From: Sphingomonas sp. PAMC26645
GTDB lineage: Bacteria > Pseudomonadota > Alphaproteobacteria > Sphingomonadales > Sphingomonadaceae
NCBI RefSeq assembly: GCF_004795835.1
Contig: NZ_CP039249.1
Coordinates: forward strand, 2,455,001 to 2,519,000
Length of the DNA: 64,000 nucleotides
Reading direction: 5' to 3'
The stretch's first letter is position 1, and each line of letters opens with the position of its first letter. Shown one piece after another: positions 1 through 8,708 of this stretch. The position numbers were made by a program, and so were the translations under genes. Under the pieces are notes generated by a model that worked only from the letters and a program-made list of their open reading frames with translations, had not been told where the DNA came from and ran no database searches.

Positions 1-1
1 T

Positions 2-1093
2 GGCGTGGTCTGCGTCGCAATTAATTACCGGATGGGCGTGGACGGCTTCCTGCCGATCCCGGGTGTTTCGACCAACCTGGGCTTGCGCGACATGATCGCG
101 GCGCTGACGTGGGTACGGGACGGGATACCCGCGTTCGGCGGCGATCCGGGCAACATCACGGTGTTTGGTGAGTCCGCGGGTGCCATGGCGATCGCCGACC
201 TGATCGCCTCGCCGCTCGCCAGGGGATTGTTCCGGCGCGCGATCGTCCAGAGCGGGCATGGCGGGATGACGCGCTCGGTCCCGGTGATGCAGCGACTGGT
301 GAAGAAGCTCGCGAAGATCCTGAAGATCACCCCGGACGCGACCGGCTTTAGCAGCGTGCCGTACGACGCATTGATCGACGCGGTCGAGGCGGTATCCGCA
401 CCGACCGCGCGGATCGATCTGCGCGACGAGGCGGGCCACGAACCGGTGTTCGGAATCAGCCGCTTCGTCCCGGTCCACGGCGACGACGTGCTGCCGGAGC
501 GTCCGCTCGATGCGCTGGCGAACGACGCTGGCGCGGAGGTCGATCTGCTGATCGGCACCAATGCCGAGGAGATGAACCTGTATCTCGTCCCCACCGGTGT
601 GCGCGACAAGATCGGGCGGTTGCTGGCGACCTATGTCCTCTACAAGTCGCAACCGCATGCGCGCAAGGTGCTGAAGGCCTACGGGATCGGCACGAAGGGC
701 AGGAAGCCGGGACAGGCGCTGACCGACGCGATGAACGATCTCGTCTTTCGCTGGCCCGCGCGGCGATTTGCGGAAGCGCACAAGGGGCGCACGCACATGT
801 ACGAGTTCGACTGGCGTTCGCCGATGTTCGGCGGCGAGCTAGGCGCGTCGCACGGCATGGAGCTGCCGTTCGTGTTCGACGCCTTGGCCTGCGTGACCGG
901 CGAGCAGGGTCTGTGCGGACCCAACCCGCCGCAGGATCTGGCCGAACGGATGCACGCGCTGTGGATCCGGTTCGCCACCGACGGCCGCCTGCCCTGGGGC
1001 GAATTCGATGCCGAAACGCGGCAGGTCTATTCGCTTGTCCGGCAGGAGGCGCGGCACGAGCCCGTCATGCCGGCCGCACCCTTCCTGCCCTGA
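2..1093 (+). CDS. Type-B carboxylesterase (5' end outside window)
   Basis: Serine esterase of the carboxylesterase/cholinesterase family, hydrolysing carboxylic esters. The frame is open from the left edge and the visible part starts inside the conserved INYR strand, so roughly the first quarter of a protein of usually about 500 residues is missing. Visible marks are the nucleophile elbow FGESAGA (near base 175), a TNAEEMNLY segment in the usual place of the acidic triad member, and GASHGMELPFVFD, which carries the catalytic His. Whether it has a signal peptide cannot be seen. It ends 9 bases before an SDR gene on the same strand and lies in the same gene run as a TonB receptor and a second esterase, which suggests it cleaves an ester substrate or an intermediate of it. 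The family is secure, the substrate is not. Confidence 0.9.
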   Translation, partial: GVVCVAINYRMGVDGFLPIPGVSTNLGLRDMIAALTWVRDGIPAFGGDPGNITVFGESAGAMAIADLIASPLARGLFRRAIVQSGHGGMTRSVPVMQRLVKKLAKILKITPDATGFSSVPYDALIDAVEAVSAPTARIDLRDEAGHEPVFGISRFVPVHGDDVLPERPLDALANDAGAEVDLLIGTNAEEMNLYLVPTGVRDKIGRLLATYVLYKSQPHARKVLKAYGIGTKGRKPGQALTDAMNDLVFRWPARRFAEAHKGRTHMYEFDWRSPMFGGELGASHGMELPFVFDALACVTGEQGLCGPNPPQDLAERMHALWIRFATDGRLPWGEFDAETRQVYSLVRQEARHEPVMPAAPFLP

Positions 1094-1102
1094 GGACCGA
1101 CG

Positions 1103-1864
1103 ATGTATCTCGAACGACAGAAGCTGACCGGCCGCCGTGCGCTCGTGACGGGTGGCGCGGCGGGGATCGGCCTCGCCTGTGCCGAAGCGCTGGCGGAGAT
1201 GGGCGCGCACGTGACGATCACCGACCGCGACGAGGCGGCGATTGCAGCCGGACAGGCAGCGCTCGCGGACAAGGGCTATGCGGTCGACGGCATAGCGATG
1301 GACGTGACCGACCCAGCACGCGTCACCACGGTCGCCGATCAGCGAGGGGCGATCGACATCCTCGTCAACAATGCCGGCATCGCGCGCAGTGAAACCCCAG
1401 CGGAAGACGTCGCCGACGAGCATTGGCTGAACGTACTCGACGTCAATCTCAACGGCACCTTCTGGTGCGCGCGCGCCTTTGGCCGGCACATGCTGGCGGC
1501 GGGGAAGGGTGCTATCGTCAATGTCGGGTCGATGAGCGGTTTCATCGTCAACCGACCGCAGCCGCAGAGCTATTACAACGCATCGAAGGCCGCAGTGCAT
1601 CAGCTGACCAAGAGCCTCGCTGCCGAATGGGCGCCACGCGGCGTCCGCGTCAACGCGGTTGCGCCAACCTACATCAACACCGTTCTCAACAGCTTCGCGG
1701 ATCGCGAGGGCGAAATGTACAAGCGCTGGATCGACGGCACGCCGCAGGGCCGTCTCGGCGAACCCGAAGAGGTCGCGTCGATCGTTGCGTTTCTGGCCTC
1801 GGATGCGGCAAGCCTGATGACAGGGAGCATCGTCCTCGCCGACGGCGGCTATAGTTGCTGGTAG
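1103..1864 (+). CDS. SDR-family NAD(P)-dependent oxidoreductase
   Basis: Classical short-chain dehydrogenase/reductase of 253 residues, the usual length. The nucleotide-binding motif TGGAAGIG is at residues 16-23, Asp67 of the DVT segment contacts adenine, NNAG is at 89-92, the catalytic Ser is in GSMSG (142-146), and YxxxK is Tyr158/Lys162. An Asp at the end of the second beta strand (TITD, residue 41) favours NAD over NADP. It follows the carboxylesterase by 9 bases, so the two are probably co-transcribed. An oxidoreductase next to two esterases fits oxidation of an alcohol released by ester cleavage, but the substrate is not readable from sequence. Confidence 0.93.
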   Translation: MYLERQKLTGRRALVTGGAAGIGLACAEALAEMGAHVTITDRDEAAIAAGQAALADKGYAVDGIAMDVTDPARVTTVADQRGAIDILVNNAGIARSETPAEDVADEHWLNVLDVNLNGTFWCARAFGRHMLAAGKGAIVNVGSMSGFIVNRPQPQSYYNASKAAVHQLTKSLAAEWAPRGVRVNAVAPTYINTVLNSFADREGEMYKRWIDGTPQGRLGEPEEVASIVAFLASDAASLMTGSIVLADGGYSCW

Positions 1865-1923
1865 CGCACCGATCGGCGAAGCACGCGAGCCGGACGGCAT
1901 AGCACTGGACCTTTCATACAGGT

Positions 1924-1940
1924 GAGCTATCGGATAGCTC
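1924..1940. promoter_or_regulatory. 17-bp palindromic operator before TonB receptor
   Basis: Perfect inverted repeat GAGCTATC-G-GATAGCTC, two 8-bp arms around a single G, centred 62 bases upstream of the receptor ATG at 1994. The same arms recur in front of the AraC/GntR regulator pair (7867-7897). Odd-length palindromes with a one-base centre are common for GntR/FadR-family operators, and the FadR-type protein encoded at 8705-9415 is the best candidate to bind it. The site is seen directly; its binding protein is inferred. Confidence 0.7.
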
Positions 1941-1993
1941 TAATCCTAGAAGTAGCCGGCGATGGATCGGCGCTCTACAGGGATGAGGATCCA

Positions 1994-4153
1994 ATGCGCT
2001 TCAAGACATTGCTCGCCGCAGGATGCGCCGCCGCCGCCTTCACCACGGTACCGGCCTTCGCGCAGGACGCCGCCGATACGGCCAAGACTGCAACGCCCGT
2101 CAGCTCCGATGACATCGTCGTCACCGCCCGCCAGCGCCAGGAGTCGCTGAAGGATGTGCCGATTGCAGTCACCGCTATCACCGGCGATCGGCTGAAGGAG
2201 CTCCAGGTCAACACGGTGAAGGACGTCGCGTCCTACACGCCGGGCCTCAACATCAATTCGGACAGCGTGGGCCGCGCGTTCGTGTCGATCCGCGGCATCG
2301 GTACGACGCTGATCGACACGGTACAGCCGGGCGTCGGGATCTTCATCGACGGCGTCTATCAGCCGAACACGTCGTACCTCAACTCGCCGATCGTCGACGT
2401 CGCGCGGATCGAAGTGCTGCGCGGGCCGCAGGGGACGCTGTTCGGCAACAACACGCTGGGCGGCGCGATCAACGTCATCACACGCCAGCCGGGCAACGAA
2501 TGGGAAGGGCGGTTCGACGCCGCGGTCGCCGGCACGGACAATTATGCGTCAGTCTCGGGCTCGGTCAGCGGGCCGATCGTGCGCGACCTGCTGCAGTTCC
2601 GGATCGGTGCGTCCTATCACGAGCAGGACGGCTTCATGCGCAACACGCTGACGATCGGCGACATGAATCCGCTGAAGCAGCAGAGCGTCGGCGGCACGCT
2701 GCGCTTCACGCCGGCCGACTGGGCGGTGTTCACGGTCAACGGCAATTACGACCAGACCGCAGGCGGCAGCACGTCGTATATTCATGTCGCCGGGCCGACT
2801 GATTACCGTCTCGACGGCGCGACCAACGTCCTGAACCGCGCGGTGATCGACTATTACGGTGCGAGCGTGAAGGGCGAGTTCGACGCCGCCTCGCTCAAGA
2901 CCAAGATCACTGCGATCGGCGCCTACAACCAGAAGAATGTCGCCGGGATCAACGACGGCGATTTCGGCCCCGTCGACCTGCTCCGCACCCGCGGCGGTTC
3001 GACCTTGAAGACCAAGACTGCCGAACTGCGCTTCGATACGCAGTGGAGCGACGCGTTCTCGACATTGATCGGGCTGTACGGCAACCGCTACACGCAGACG
3101 AGCGACCAGCTGACGACGATCGATTTCCGTGCGCTGCTGGGGCCGACCTTCCCGGCGCCGGCCTCGACCACGCCGTCGTCGACCTATGTCCGCAACGACA
3201 CCCGCGCGATCTTCGCCACCGCGTTCCTGAAAGTCGGCACGCTCGATCTCGCCGTAGGCGGCCGTTACGATCACCAGAAGCTGGTCGCGAGCCAGGTGAA
3301 CGGCATCACGCCGTATACGGCGCCCGAGTACAAGAAGGACCAGTTCCAGCCGCGCGTCACGCTGACGCAGCACTGGACACCGGCGGTGATGAGCTACGCC
3401 TCGGTCGCCAAGGGTATCCGCGGCGGTGGCCAGAACGGTCCGGGTACGCGGCCGGAGAATGCGACCTACAAGGGCGACAATGTCTGGACCTACGAACTCG
3501 GCACCAAGTTCGACGCGTTCGACCGCCGCCTGACGATCAACGCCGACGTGTTCTACAACGACTACAAGGATTTCATCGGCCAGAACTCGCTCGCGCCCAA
3601 CACCAGCGGGGGCTTCGTCGCGATCAACCTCAACACCGGCACCGTCGAAAGCTACGGCGCCGAAGTGGAGGCGCACCTGCGCGTGACGAACCAGTGGCGG
3701 ATCGATGCCGGCGCGTCCTATCTCCATGCCCGCATCACCGACGACAGCCAGTATTTCGCGACCACCGGCGTCCACGTATCGAGCGACCGGATCATCTTCA
3801 CGCCCGATTACAACTTCAACTTCAATACGACCTACATCGTGCCGGTCGGCGCCAATGCGGTGCTGCTCGACGCCGGGATCTTCGGCAAGGGCAGCCGCAT
3901 CGGCTCCTCGCTCGACCCCAATGTCGCGCCGAAACTATCGGCCTATGCGATCACCAATGCGTCGCTCGGCTTTCGTTTCTCCAGCGGCCTGACCATCACG
4001 GCGTTCGGCACGAACCTGTTCAACACCAAGTTCATCGAGAGCTATATCGACAAGTCGGCGCTGGTTCGCGCCGGGCTCGCGCCGCTCGCGTCGAACCTCG
4101 CAATCCAGGGCGACCGCCGCCGCTACGGCGTGCGCGCGAGCTTCCGGTTCTAG
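1994..4153 (+). CDS. TonB-dependent outer-membrane receptor
   Basis: Outer-membrane beta-barrel receptor of 719 residues for TonB-driven uptake. The start chosen at 1994 gives a clean Sec signal (MRFKTLLAAGCAAAAF, cleavage after AFA-QD) with a purine-rich site just before it; a frame open further upstream would run through the operator palindrome. SDDIVVTARQR serves as TonB-box-like region, the plug domain follows to about residue 170 with VEVLRGPQGTLFGNNTLGGAINV-type sequence, and the barrel ends in the terminal aromatic strand (ASFRF). It is directly followed by an FAD-linked dehydrogenase starting 2 bases after its stop. The plug resembles receptors of catabolic clusters in sphingomonads rather than siderophore receptors. 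The cargo is unknown; the flanking esterases and hydroxyacid dehydrogenase suggest an ester or oligoester. Confidence 0.93.
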   Translation: MRFKTLLAAGCAAAAFTTVPAFAQDAADTAKTATPVSSDDIVVTARQRQESLKDVPIAVTAITGDRLKELQVNTVKDVASYTPGLNINSDSVGRAFVSIRGIGTTLIDTVQPGVGIFIDGVYQPNTSYLNSPIVDVARIEVLRGPQGTLFGNNTLGGAINVITRQPGNEWEGRFDAAVAGTDNYASVSGSVSGPIVRDLLQFRIGASYHEQDGFMRNTLTIGDMNPLKQQSVGGTLRFTPADWAVFTVNGNYDQTAGGSTSYIHVAGPTDYRLDGATNVLNRAVIDYYGASVKGEFDAASLKTKITAIGAYNQKNVAGINDGDFGPVDLLRTRGGSTLKTKTAELRFDTQWSDAFSTLIGLYGNRYTQTSDQLTTIDFRALLGPTFPAPASTTPSSTYVRNDTRAIFATAFLKVGTLDLAVGGRYDHQKLVASQVNGITPYTAPEYKKDQFQPRVTLTQHWTPAVMSYASVAKGIRGGGQNGPGTRPENATYKGDNVWTYELGTKFDAFDRRLTINADVFYNDYKDFIGQNSLAPNTSGGFVAINLNTGTVESYGAEVEAHLRVTNQWRIDAGASYLHARITDDSQYFATTGVHVSSDRIIFTPDYNFNFNTTYIVPVGANAVLLDAGIFGKGSRIGSSLDPNVAPKLSAYAITNASLGFRFSSGLTITAFGTNLFNTKFIESYIDKSALVRAGLAPLASNLAIQGDRRRYGVRASFRF

Positions 4154-4154
4154 G

Positions 4155-5558
4155 ATGACCATGCACTTCGATCCCATAGAACGCGCACCGCTCGACGCCG
4201 CGTTCGTCGCGGCGCTCAAGCAGCGGTTCGGCGACGCGCTCCAGATGAGCGACGCGATGCGGCTCCACCACGGCAGCAGCGAGGCGCATTTCGCACCGAT
4301 GCTGCCCGACGCGGTCGTCTTCGCGCGATCGACCGAGGAGGTGGTCGATCTCGTCAAGCTGTGTACTGCCGCCAAGGTGCCGATCGTGGCGTTCGGGGCT
4401 GGCACCTCGATCGAGGGCAACACGCTGGCGGTGCACGGCGGCGTCTCTGTCGACCTGTCCGAGATGACGCAGATCGTGTCGATCAACGCCGAGGATTTCG
4501 ACTGCACGGTGCAGGCCGGGGTCCGCCGCGAACAGCTGAACGAGCATATCCGCGACCTGGGGCTGTTCTTCCCGATCGATCCCGGCGCCAATGCGACGAT
4601 CGGCGGTATGGCGGCGACGCGGGCGAGCGGAACCAACGCGGTGCGCTACGGCACGATGCGCGAGGCGGTACTGAGTCTGCGCGTGGTGACGCCCGACGGC
4701 CGCGAGATCCGCACCAGCCGCCGCGCGCGCAAGTCGGCGGCGGGGTATGACCTGACGCGGCTGTTCGTCGGCTCCGAGGGGACGCTCGGCATCATCACCG
4801 AGGTCACGCTGCGGCTGCACGGCATTCCCGAGGCGATCTCGTCCGCGGTGTGCAGCTTCGACACGCTGAACGGCGCGGTCGATACGGTGGTGCAGGCGAT
4901 CCAGATCGGCGTGCCGCTCGCGCGCGTCGAAATTCTCGACGACATGCAGATGAAGGCGGTCAACGCTTGGTCGAAGCTCGATTATCCCGAACTGACGACA
5001 CTGTTCTTCGAATTCCACGGCTCGCCAAGCTATGTCAACGAACAGGCCGAGACGGTGCGCGAACTCGCGGCGGCGAACGGCGGAGGCGACTTCCGTTGGT
5101 CGAATCTGCCCGAGGAACGCTCGAAGCTGTGGAAGGCACGGCACGAGGCGTATTACGCGGCGGTCAATCTGCGTCCCGGCGCAGTGGGTTGGGCGACCGA
5201 CGTGTGCGTGCCGATCAGCCGCCTGGCGGAGTGCATCGGCGAGACCAAGGCCGATTTGCAGGCGTCGTCGGTCCCAGCAACGATCCTGGGGCATGTCGGC
5301 GACGGCAATTTCCACGTCGTCTTCTCGATCGATCCGGAGTCCGAGGCGGAGCTCGCCGAGGTGTCGGCGATCAACGCAAGGATGGTCGAGCGGGCGCTGG
5401 CGATGGATGGCACCTGCACCGGCGAGCACGGCATCGGCATCGGCAAGCAGGACTGGCTGGTCGCGGAACTGGGCGATGCGGTCGATCTGATGCGGACTCT
5501 GAAGCATGCGCTGGACCCGCACAACCTGTTCAATCCCGGCAAGATCTTCGCGTTCTGA
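4155..5558 (+). CDS. FAD-linked 2-hydroxyacid dehydrogenase (GlcD/DLD-like)
   Basis: Flavoprotein of 467 residues of the FAD-linked oxidase family (D-lactate dehydrogenase cytochrome type, glycolate oxidase GlcD). The FAD_binding_4 region spans roughly residues 50-190, with FGAGTSIEGN and DPGANATIGGM; the FAD-oxidase C-terminal domain follows with GHVGDGNFHVVF and CTGEHGIGIGKQDWL, both strongly conserved in D-lactate dehydrogenases. These enzymes oxidise a D-2-hydroxy acid to the 2-oxo acid and pass electrons to a quinone or cytochrome. The ATG lies 2 bases after the TonB receptor stop, so translation is probably coupled. The position suggests that hydrolysis of the imported substrate yields a hydroxy acid such as D-lactate or 2-hydroxyglutarate. 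The family is clear, the exact acid is inferred. Confidence 0.9.
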   Translation: MTMHFDPIERAPLDAAFVAALKQRFGDALQMSDAMRLHHGSSEAHFAPMLPDAVVFARSTEEVVDLVKLCTAAKVPIVAFGAGTSIEGNTLAVHGGVSVDLSEMTQIVSINAEDFDCTVQAGVRREQLNEHIRDLGLFFPIDPGANATIGGMAATRASGTNAVRYGTMREAVLSLRVVTPDGREIRTSRRARKSAAGYDLTRLFVGSEGTLGIITEVTLRLHGIPEAISSAVCSFDTLNGAVDTVVQAIQIGVPLARVEILDDMQMKAVNAWSKLDYPELTTLFFEFHGSPSYVNEQAETVRELAAANGGGDFRWSNLPEERSKLWKARHEAYYAAVNLRPGAVGWATDVCVPISRLAECIGETKADLQASSVPATILGHVGDGNFHVVFSIDPESEAELAEVSAINARMVERALAMDGTCTGEHGIGIGKQDWLVAELGDAVDLMRTLKHALDPHNLFNPGKIFAF

Positions 5559-5609
5559 ACGACGTTCCGATATCTAACGTGCGTCGTAACAAAGATCGTG
5601 GAGAGAATG

Positions 5610-6545
5610 ATGGACAGCCTGCACCTGGTGGATCCGACGCTGCGCCCGTTGCTGGAGATGATGCCGCGGATATCGCTCACGGACGACATCCTGCCGGCGA
5701 TGCGCGACCGGCCCTCGATGTTTCCCCCGGCCGACGAGTCGCTGGCGACGCTGGAGATCCATACGGTTCCAGGGCCTGCCGGAGCGCCCGATATCGATTT
5801 GCACGTCTTCCGTCCGGTGGGCGTCACTGGCCCGCTGCCCTGTATCTATCACATCCATGGCGGCGGCTATGTGATGGGCAAGGTCAGCGATTATGATCCG
5901 TTGGTCCGTCCGCTGATCGCCGACCTGCAATGCATCATGGTGTCGGTCGAGTATCGCCTCGCGCCCGAGACGAACTTTCCAGGTCCGATCGAGGATTGCT
6001 ATGCCGGGCTCGCCTGGACGATCGCCCATGCCGAGGAACTCAGCATCGATCCGACCCGGCTCGGCGTGATGGGGCAGAGTGCGGGCGGCGGGTATGCTGC
6101 GGCGCTGGCGCTGATGGTGCGCGACCGTGGTGAGTATGCGCTCGCGTTCCAGCATCTGATCTACCCGATGCTCGACGATCGTACGTGCACCGCCGCGCCG
6201 CATCCGTACGCCGGCGAGTTCATCTGGACTGCTCAGAGCAATCGCTTCGGCTGGAGTTCGTTGCTTGGCCACGCGCCCGGTGGCGACGACGTTTCGCCCT
6301 ACGCCGCGCCTGCGCGTGCCACCGACCTCGGCAACCTGCCGCGTACCTATATCGCGACCGGCGCGCTTGATCTCTTCGTCGACGAGGACATCGACTACGC
6401 GGCGCGGCTGATTCGCGCGGGCGTGCCGGTCGAGCTTCACGTCTATCCGGGCGGCTATCACGCCTTCGATGTCTTCGCCGACGGTCCGGTCTCGCAACAG
6501 GGGCGCCGCGACAGCCACGAGGCACTGCGCCGTGCGCTTGCATAA
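5610..6545 (+). CDS. HSL-family alpha/beta hydrolase (esterase/lipase)
   Basis: Cytoplasmic serine esterase of the hormone-sensitive-lipase type (alpha/beta hydrolase fold-3), 311 residues. HIHGGGY (residues 81-87) forms the oxyanion hole, GQSAGG (155-160) holds the nucleophile Ser157, a DLFVDED segment near the C-terminus supplies the Asp, and the His is in YPGGYHAFDVF. A GGAGAG ribosome binding site at 5600-5605 favours the second of two tandem ATGs (5607, 5610); an in-frame GTG at 5598 is less likely. It is the second esterase of the island and sits between the hydroxyacid dehydrogenase and the MFS transporter, fitting intracellular cleavage of a short ester taken up by the neighbouring transporters. 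Confidence 0.9.
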   Translation: MDSLHLVDPTLRPLLEMMPRISLTDDILPAMRDRPSMFPPADESLATLEIHTVPGPAGAPDIDLHVFRPVGVTGPLPCIYHIHGGGYVMGKVSDYDPLVRPLIADLQCIMVSVEYRLAPETNFPGPIEDCYAGLAWTIAHAEELSIDPTRLGVMGQSAGGGYAAALALMVRDRGEYALAFQHLIYPMLDDRTCTAAPHPYAGEFIWTAQSNRFGWSSLLGHAPGGDDVSPYAAPARATDLGNLPRTYIATGALDLFVDEDIDYAARLIRAGVPVELHVYPGGYHAFDVFADGPVSQQGRRDSHEALRRALA

Positions 6546-6554
6546 GGACCTCCC

Positions 6555-7859
6555 ATGACCGATTTCGCCCGACCGATCGACGCGGCCTCACCGCCGTTCG
6601 CAAGGACGCTGATGCCGTTGCTCGCGCTCGCGCTGGCGATGGCGGTCGGCTTCACGATGATGGGCTCGTTCGGGACGGTGCAGGAGGGCGCGAAGGCCGA
6701 ACTCCACCTCAGCGACTATACACTGAGCCTGATTCAGGGACTGTCGGCGGCACTGCCTCTCGCGGTGTTCTCGATCCCGATCGGTATCATGGTCGATCGC
6801 TACAACCGCGTGCGAATGATGATCGCGCTCGCGCTCGTGTGGACGCTGGGCACGGTGCTCACCGGCTTCGCGCAGGGCGTGCCGCTGCTGTTCGTTGCGC
6901 GCATGCTGACCGGGATCGGCACGACCGGCGCGTTGACCGCAGCGCTGTCATTGTGCGCCGACTTCTGCGTTCCGACGCAGCGGGGCAGGGCGATGCTGGT
7001 CGTCAACCTCGGCAAGTCGCTCGGCATTGCGCTCGCCTTGGGGTTGTCAGGCGCGCTGTTCGGCCTGTTCGCGCATGGCGGCGCGCCGGCATGGTTCGCA
7101 GGCATGATGCCGTGGCGCAGCGTCCATCTGGGCCTCGCTGTCATCAGCGTGTTTGCTATCCTGCCGCTGTTGCTGTTGCGCGAGCCGGCGCGACAGGAGG
7201 TTGCGGCGGGCACGCATGCGCCGTTCAAAATCGTGGCCGGCGAACTCTGGGCGCGGCGCGTGTTCCTGATTCCGTTGTTCATCGGCCAGATCAGCGTGGT
7301 GATGGCCGATGCCGCCGCGGGAATCTGGGTCTCGCCGGTCCTGTCACGCAATTTCCACCTGCAGCCCGACCAGTTCGCCGGCTGGATGGGCACGCTGCTC
7401 TTTGGCTCGGGCGTCGTGGGTGCGATCGTCGGTGGGCTGTCCGCCGACCGGGGACAGAAGAGCGGGCGGCGTGGTGGCCTGCTGATCGGTGCGATCGTCG
7501 CCGCGGCGGTCGGCGTGCCTGCCGCGCTGTTCCCGATCATGCCCTCGGTTCCGCTGTTCGGGGTCGCGGTCGGCCTGCTCGTGACGTGTGGCGCGGTGAC
7601 GGGCGTGGTGACTTCGGTGGCGTTGACCGTGCTTATTCCCAATGAACTGCGCGGGCTGTGCATCGGCGCGTTCATCGCGATCGCCGGGCTGATCGGCTAC
7701 GGTCTCGCACCGACGCTGGTCGCGGCGGCAAGCGGCATGCTGGGCGGCGAGGGGCATCTCGCGCAGGGTCTCGCGATCGTCGGCGTGGTGAGCAGCGCGA
7801 TCTCCGTCATTGCCTTCACGATGGCGATGCGTCGCGCACCGGTATCGGCAACGGCCTGA
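6555..7859 (+). CDS. MFS transporter
   Basis: Inner-membrane major facilitator transporter of 434 residues with about 12 hydrophobic segments. The loop-2/3 signature appears as GIMVDRYNRVRMM near residues 75-90, a GLSADRGQKSGRR loop marks the start of the second half, and a long hydrophilic N-terminus precedes the first helix. An AGGA site lies 6 bases before the ATG. Being the last structural gene of the TonB-receptor run, it most likely carries the substrate, or the product of periplasmic hydrolysis, across the inner membrane. The general shape resembles anion/cation-symporter type MFS proteins. The cargo cannot be read from sequence. Confidence 0.9.
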   Translation: MTDFARPIDAASPPFARTLMPLLALALAMAVGFTMMGSFGTVQEGAKAELHLSDYTLSLIQGLSAALPLAVFSIPIGIMVDRYNRVRMMIALALVWTLGTVLTGFAQGVPLLFVARMLTGIGTTGALTAALSLCADFCVPTQRGRAMLVVNLGKSLGIALALGLSGALFGLFAHGGAPAWFAGMMPWRSVHLGLAVISVFAILPLLLLREPARQEVAAGTHAPFKIVAGELWARRVFLIPLFIGQISVVMADAAAGIWVSPVLSRNFHLQPDQFAGWMGTLLFGSGVVGAIVGGLSADRGQKSGRRGGLLIGAIVAAAVGVPAALFPIMPSVPLFGVAVGLLVTCGAVTGVVTSVALTVLIPNELRGLCIGAFIAIAGLIGYGLAPTLVAAASGMLGGEGHLAQGLAIVGVVSSAISVIAFTMAMRRAPVSATA

Positions 7860-7866
7860 CCTGTAA

Positions 7867-7897
7867 GATAGCTCTTGCACGAGCTATCCGATAGCTG
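7867..7897. promoter_or_regulatory. Triple half-site operator before AraC/GntR genes
   Basis: GATAGCTC (7867-7874), six bases, then GAGCTATC-C-GATAGCTG (7881-7897). The second unit is the same 17-bp palindrome as at 1924-1940 with the centre base changed and one arm base mismatched; the first is an extra half-site that also forms an inverted repeat with the next arm. It lies between the MFS stop and the AraC start, so it probably controls the two regulators and gives autoregulation. Confidence 0.7.
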
Positions 7898-7955
7898 CAT
7901 GATCAACCCAATCCCGGCAATCGGGAACAGGAGATCGGTGTTGGGCGAGGGTAGC

Positions 7956-8708
7956 ATGCAGAAGGAACGGGTCACGGTGTCGCCTGAGATGGCGGCCTTC
8001 ATCGGCGAGGGCCTGGTCGACCCAACGGCTGCTTCCGCCGACGCGGTGGTCCTCTGCTTCACGGTAGGCGAGGACGCGCCGGCGCAAGTCACCGTTACCA
8101 CCGGCACGGTTCCGTCGGAGGAGCGCGCGATCCTCGTCCTCGCGGTCGAACGTGGCGCCTGCCTGCGGGTCTTCGATTACGCGCCCGACGCGAACATCGC
8201 GTGCCATCTGCCGAGCGAATTGCGGATGATGGTCGCCGCGATCCTCGATTGCACGCTGCCCGAACCCTGGCGCAGCACGCATCGTTCGGCAAAATGCATC
8301 GAGCTCCTGTCCAGCACGTTCCAGCGGATCGTCGAGGACGAGCTTGTCCCTCTCGCGGGTGCCGGGCAATTGTCCGCCCGCGACAGCCAGCGGATCGTCG
8401 CGGCAAAGCGGATGATCGACGAGCGCTGGGGTGAGAAGATGACGCTCGATTCGATCGCACGCGCCTGTGGACTGAACCGGGCAAAGCTCACGCGCGGGTT
8501 TCGCGATATGTTCGCCTGCACGGTCGCCGACGCGCTGCTCGACCGGCGGCTCGGGGCGGCGCGTCAGCTGCTGATTGCGACCGACCTGCCGGTATCGTCG
8601 ATCGGATACCAGTGCGGCTATCTCAACAATGCCAGTTTCACGCGCGCCTTCTCACGCCAGTTCGGCACGACACCGTCCTCGCTGCGCGCACCGCGGCTCG
8701 CGGCATGA
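7956..8708 (+). CDS. AraC-family transcriptional regulator
   Basis: DNA-binding regulator of about 250 residues. The C-terminal ~100 residues hold the double helix-turn-helix of the AraC/XylS family: MTLDSIARACGLNRAKLTRGF for the first unit and VSSIGYQCGYLNNASFTRAF for the second, ending with FGTTPSSLR. The N-terminal half is not a recognisable cupin and may be the effector domain. I chose the ATG at 7956 (GAGG five bases ahead). An upstream ATG at 7899 would start within two bases of the operator palindrome, and GTG 7938 or TTG 7941 with the CAGGAG at 7928 are also possible. Its stop overlaps the next regulator's start in an ATGA, so the two proteins are made together. Confidence 0.88.
   Translation: MQKERVTVSPEMAAFIGEGLVDPTAASADAVVLCFTVGEDAPAQVTVTTGTVPSEERAILVLAVERGACLRVFDYAPDANIACHLPSELRMMVAAILDCTLPEPWRSTHRSAKCIELLSSTFQRIVEDELVPLAGAGQLSARDSQRIVAAKRMIDERWGEKMTLDSIARACGLNRAKLTRGFRDMFACTVADALLDRRLGAARQLLIATDLPVSSIGYQCGYLNNASFTRAFSRQFGTTPSSLRAPRLAA

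Noticed and set aside
839..1900. Minus-strand frames overlapping the carboxylesterase and SDR genes
   Set aside because: They have Arg/Asp/His-rich composition of shadow frames, no ribosome site and no family match; the plus-strand genes have all catalytic motifs.
1922..1993. GTG start at 1922 for the TonB receptor
   Set aside because: It would put the operator palindrome inside the gene and hide the signal peptide; ATG 1994 gives a proper Sec signal and a ribosome site.
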